Made by a program: the position numbers and the translations under genes
Origin: Candidatus Poribacteria bacterium
Lineage (GTDB): Bacteria; Poribacteria; WGA-4E; GCA-2687025
DNA: 64,000 nucleotides
Assembly (NCBI GenBank): GCA_018644665.1
Contig: JABGQA010000100.1
Span: 1-64,000, forward strand
Direction: 5' to 3'
Notes under the pieces: generated by a model
Told to the model about the DNA's origin: nothing
Seen by the model: only the letters and a program-made list of their open reading frames with translations
Databases searched by the model: none
Part shown: piece after piece, positions 61,289-64,000 of the stretch
Layout of the letters: the number at the start of each line of letters is the position of its first letter
How positions within the stretch are numbered: position 1 is the first letter of the stretch

Positions 61289-62527
61289 ATGCTTGCGGCC
61301 GCTGGCGCAGCCGTGGGAGGCGCCGCGCTTCGTCCCGTGTTCACCCAACCTCAGGGCGTCGACGTGTCACACGTTATGACCGGTCTCGATCTGTTGGTCG
61401 AGCAGCACTTCCACCCGCTCGTGGGACGTCGCGTCGGCCTGGTGACGAACCACGCGGGGGTCACACGCTACCTGCGCGACAACGTGTCCCTCCTCGCAGC
61501 CGCCAGCGGCGTGACGCTGACGTCCCTGTTTGCGCCAGAGCACGGCCTCTTGGGCGTGGAGCAAGCCGGCGCGCGCGTGGGTGACGCGACCGAACGGCGC
61601 ACAGGGGTTCCCGTCCACTCGCTATACGGCGAGAACCGAAGCCCCGACCGGGAGCAACTCGCCGACATCGACATCCTCGTCTTCGACATGCAGACCGTGG
61701 GCGCGCGCTACTACACGTACCTGTCGACGTTGCGGTTGATCCTCCACGCTGCGGCAGAGACGGACGTGCCGGTTCTCGTACTCGACCGTCCCAACCCGTT
61801 GGGCGGGCTCCTCACCGAGGGCTTCCCTGCGTTCGACGAGGAGTGCCGGTCGTTCGTGTCGTGTGCCCCGACACCGATCCGGCACGGGCTGACGGTAGGC
61901 GAATTCGCGCGGTGGGTGGTGGCGAACGAGCAGCTCGACGTCGCTCTCGAGGTCGCGCCGATGCGCGGATGGCGGCGCGACATGTCCTACGAAGAGACCG
62001 GCCTGCCCTGGGTCGCGCCGTCGCCGAACATGCCCACGACCGCCACCGCAGCCGCGTACCCCGCCACCTGCCTGCTCGAAGGCACGAACTGCAGCGAGGG
62101 GCGCGGGACGACGCTCCCGTTCGAGGTGTTTGGCGCGCCGTGGGTCGACGCGTACGCGCTCGCGGAGCGGCTGAACGCCCGCAGGCTTCCTGGCGTCAAG
62201 TTCCGCGCCACCTCCTTCACCCCTACGTTTTCGAAGCACGAGGGCTCGCCGTGCGAGGGCGCGCAACTGCACATCACAGACGCGGCGGCGTTCGCGGCCG
62301 TGCGATGCGGCGTCGAGATCCTACGAGCCCTTCTCGACATCTGCCCGGAGTTCGAGTTCCTGGGCAGCTCGGATCGACGCATGACCGACCTGCTGTTGGG
62401 CACACGTGCCGTGCGTCAGGCGCTGCAGGACGGCGCCGCGCCCCACGAGATATGCGCCGATTGGGCCGAGCGCGAGGACGCCTTCGCGCGCGCCGCCAGG
62501 GAGCATTGGCTGTACCCGCATGGCTAA
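61289..62527 (+). CDS. namZ: NamZ-like exo-beta-N-acetylmuramidase (DUF1343)
   Basis: A 412-residue DUF1343 protein. Motifs: GLVTNHAGVT, LFAPEHGLLGVEQAG, FDMQTVGARYYTYLSTL, DRPNPLGG, SPNMPT and LEGTNCSEGRGTT. NamZ releases N-acetylmuramic acid from glycan ends. ATG 61289 gives a short Ala-rich N-terminus that may be part of a signal; starts at GTG 61364 or the ATG soon after would give a leaderless protein, so localisation is uncertain. It overlaps anmK by 8 bases, linking release of MurNAc units to their phosphorylation. Confidence 0.9.
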   Translation: MLAAAGAAVGGAALRPVFTQPQGVDVSHVMTGLDLLVEQHFHPLVGRRVGLVTNHAGVTRYLRDNVSLLAAASGVTLTSLFAPEHGLLGVEQAGARVGDATERRTGVPVHSLYGENRSPDREQLADIDILVFDMQTVGARYYTYLSTLRLILHAAAETDVPVLVLDRPNPLGGLLTEGFPAFDEECRSFVSCAPTPIRHGLTVGEFARWVVANEQLDVALEVAPMRGWRRDMSYEETGLPWVAPSPNMPTTATAAAYPATCLLEGTNCSEGRGTTLPFEVFGAPWVDAYALAERLNARRLPGVKFRATSFTPTFSKHEGSPCEGAQLHITDAAAFAAVRCGVEILRALLDICPEFEFLGSSDRRMTDLLLGTRAVRQALQDGAAPHEICADWAEREDAFARAAREHWLYPHG

Positions 62528-63725
62528 CTGGATGGTGTCCCTCGCGAACGCGGCCGCTCGCGAGACCGGCGTGTATGTCGGGCTGATGTCCGGCACGTCG
62601 GCGGACGGCATCGACGTTGCGGTGGTTGAGCTGACCGACGGCGAGCGGCCGCGCGAATTGGCGTTCCAGTCGACGGCGTACCCCGAAGGGCTTCGCGAAC
62701 GCGTGCTCCAAGGGATCGCGGGAGAGGCCGACCCCGCGGACATCAACGAACTGCACACGTTGGTAGGCCAGGCGTTCGGTCACGCGGCCGCGACGGCCCT
62801 CCATGCCGCCGGGATTCGGGTCGCCGACGCGGTCGCAATAGGCTCACACGGGCAGACGGTGTGGCACAGGCCGCCGATGGACGCGGCTCCGACGGGCGCC
62901 ACGTTGCAGCTCGGGAATCCGGCCGCTATCGCCGCTGCGGCCGCCGTGCCTGTCGTCAGCGACTTCCGATCTGGAGACATGGCGCAGGGCGGTGAAGGGG
63001 CGCCCCTGGTTCCCTACGTGGACTGGATGCTGTTTTCGGGCCCCGCGAAGAGCCGCGCGCTCCAGAACATCGGTGGCATCGGGAACGTGACGTTCCTCGC
63101 CGCGGGCGGCGGGCCCGAAACCGTGATCGCGTTCGACACGGGCCCCGGCACCGCGCTAATCGACGTGGCTGTCGCCGAGCTCACACAGGGCGCGGCGGCC
63201 ATGGACAGGGATGGCGCGATGGCGGCGCAGGGCACGGCGGACGAGACGCTTCTCGCGCTGTGGATGTCGGAACGCTACCTCAGTCGCCAGCCGCCGAAGA
63301 GCACTGGTCGCGAGCTATTCGGGAAGGACTACGGCCTACGTCTCCTAGGCGACGCGCAGCGACAAGGCGGTACGGACGCGGACGCGATCGCGACCATCAC
63401 GGCGTTCACGGCGCTCTCCATCGCCGAAGCCTACGCGACATTCTTCCCCGTGCCAGTCGACCAGATCATCGTGAGCGGTGGCGGGCGCCTAAATCCGACG
63501 CTGATGCGGATGCTTCGAGCGGCGTTGGACGCGGCGGGCATCGCCGCCCCGTTCGTCGCCGCGGAAAAGTGGGGAGTCGGGGCGGAGTCCAAAGAAGCGG
63601 TGGCCTTCGCCATCCTGGCGCGAGAGACGCTGCGTGGCGTGCCGACGAACCTGCCGAGTGTCACCGGAGCCAGGCTTCCCGTAGTTCTTGGGAGCGTGAC
63701 GCCCGCTCCTGGGCTCCACGGCTAA
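62520..63725 (+). CDS. anmK: Anhydro-N-acetylmuramic acid kinase AnmK
   Basis: A 401-residue ASKHA-fold kinase that cleaves and phosphorylates anhydroMurNAc to MurNAc-6-phosphate in peptidoglycan recycling. Motifs: GLMSGTSADGIDVAVVE, AIGSHGQTVWHRP, DFRSGDMAQGGEGAPLVPYVDW, NIGGIGNVTFL, AFDTGPGTALID and VSGGGRLNPTLM, the last near the nucleotide site. The ATG at 62520 overlaps the namZ stop by 8 bases; ATG 62532, four codons later, is an alternative. The longer upstream frame lies inside namZ. Confidence 0.95.
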   Translation: MANWMVSLANAAARETGVYVGLMSGTSADGIDVAVVELTDGERPRELAFQSTAYPEGLRERVLQGIAGEADPADINELHTLVGQAFGHAAATALHAAGIRVADAVAIGSHGQTVWHRPPMDAAPTGATLQLGNPAAIAAAAAVPVVSDFRSGDMAQGGEGAPLVPYVDWMLFSGPAKSRALQNIGGIGNVTFLAAGGGPETVIAFDTGPGTALIDVAVAELTQGAAAMDRDGAMAAQGTADETLLALWMSERYLSRQPPKSTGRELFGKDYGLRLLGDAQRQGGTDADAIATITAFTALSIAEAYATFFPVPVDQIIVSGGGRLNPTLMRMLRAALDAAGIAAPFVAAEKWGVGAESKEAVAFAILARETLRGVPTNLPSVTGARLPVVLGSVTPAPGLHG

Positions 63726-64000
63726 GCGAGCGGGCACGCCGGGCCGGCGCGGCAGCTCCCGCCGCAACTCGACGGGAGGTCGCTTGGGCGACCGTTCGGC
63801 TCTGCGCGCCGCGGCGGATGACGGGCCGGCCGGCTCGAGGCGCTCCAGGTGCTGCCACCCCAGCCAGGCGCCCGATAGGACGAACGACCCGACCGTCGTC
63901 GCGGCCACCAACGCAGCGGCGCCGACAGGATGGGCCCCCCAGGCGACCTTAACCGCCCAAGCGTGCGTGAAGAAGCTGACGCCAAGGCTGAGCGCAACGG
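63489..64000 (-). CDS. Possible membrane protein fragment running off the right edge
   Basis: The minus-strand frame from the edge encodes two hydrophobic helices (LSLGVSFFTHAWAVKVAWG and GAAALVAATTVGSFVLSGAWLGW), then a Pro/Arg-rich tail. Only the part beyond about 63750 looks protein-like; the stop at 63489 would lie 236 bases inside anmK on the opposite strand, which is unusual. It may be a real C-terminus, a frameshifted gene or an artefact; the start is outside the window. Confidence 0.3.
   Translation of the reverse strand, partial: VALSLGVSFFTHAWAVKVAWGAHPVGAAALVAATTVGSFVLSGAWLGWQHLERLEPAGPSSAAARRAERSPKRPPVELRRELPRRPGVPARLAVEPRSGRHAPKNYGKPGSGDTRQVRRHATQRLSRQDGEGHRFFGLRPDSPLFRGDERGGDARRVQRRSKHPHQRRI

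Noticed and set aside
1..64000. CRISPR array, insertion sequence, prophage or integron
   Set aside because: No regularly spaced direct repeats, transposase, integrase or phage structural gene was found in any frame.

Overview
This is a 64 kb, high-GC chromosomal stretch from a bacterium, almost certainly uncultured. I infer a Poribacteria- or Latescibacterota-like marine lineage. The reasons are several phytanoyl-CoA-dioxygenase-like (PhyH) paralogues, LamG-type secreted proteins, DUF5916, DUF4091 and other glycosidase-like secreted proteins, Gfo/Idh and sugar-isomerase enzymes, outer-membrane beta-barrels, and a short recurring C-terminal motif (GK-x-A-x-x-W-x-x-L-K/R). I saw no integrase, transposase, phage gene, CRISPR array or rRNA. 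The taxonomic placement is inference, not a search result.

Layout. 0.6-4 kb: an XPB-type helicase, its Bax1-like (DUF790) nuclease partner and a methyltransferase, all overlapping. 4.1-9.1 kb: a LamG protein broken by an in-frame TAG, then a tight operon of two selenocysteine-containing peroxiredoxin-like proteins, each with UGA plus a matched downstream hairpin, a beta-RFAP-synthase-like GHMP protein, a nitroreductase and a zinc alcohol dehydrogenase. 9-14 kb: a large DNRLRE/DUF4091-like secreted protein, a second alcohol dehydrogenase and a sugar isomerase. 14-19 kb: a 1485-residue TPR protein with a small partner. 19.5-22.8 kb: two universal-stress-type proteins and an NhaD-type antiporter. 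22.9-27.2 kb: a partner-switching operon (RsbU-like response regulator/phosphatase, RsbW-like kinase, two STAS proteins) that continues into a degenerate AccD-like zinc-finger protein and a sugar-type ABC ATPase.

27-39 kb: housekeeping and metabolic genes, including a MotA/TolQ/ExbB protein, DUF4202, tRNA-Leu(UAA) and initiator tRNA-fMet with a recognisable promoter and terminator, a canonical PhyH enzyme, a molybdenum oxidoreductase with a Rieske protein, nadA, a porin-like protein, an FkbM methyltransferase, a UroD-like protein and an SDR. 39.6-42.2 kb: a Gfo/Idh dehydrogenase and two PhyH-like enzymes. 42.2-51.1 kb: an rRNA uracil methyltransferase, a TolB-like propeller, a CDP-alcohol phosphotransferase, two secreted glycosidase-like proteins and a DUF5916 outer-membrane protein. 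51.1-54.7 kb: a LamG protein, two more PhyH-like enzymes and a secreted protein. 55.2-61.2 kb: the late futalosine-pathway menaquinone operon (UbiD-, UbiE-, UbiX-, UbiA-like proteins and MqnA) with a PHP/DUF3604 protein inside it. 61.3-63.7 kb: NamZ and AnmK for muropeptide recycling.

Most notable: (1) the tandem selenoproteins with geometrically identical SECIS-like hairpins; (2) four of five PhyH-family proteins replace the iron-binding HxD Asp with Gly or Ser, as in Fe/2-oxoglutarate halogenases; (3) a C-terminal motif shared by otherwise unrelated exported proteins; (4) a catalytically reduced AccD-like protein inside a stress-signalling operon.
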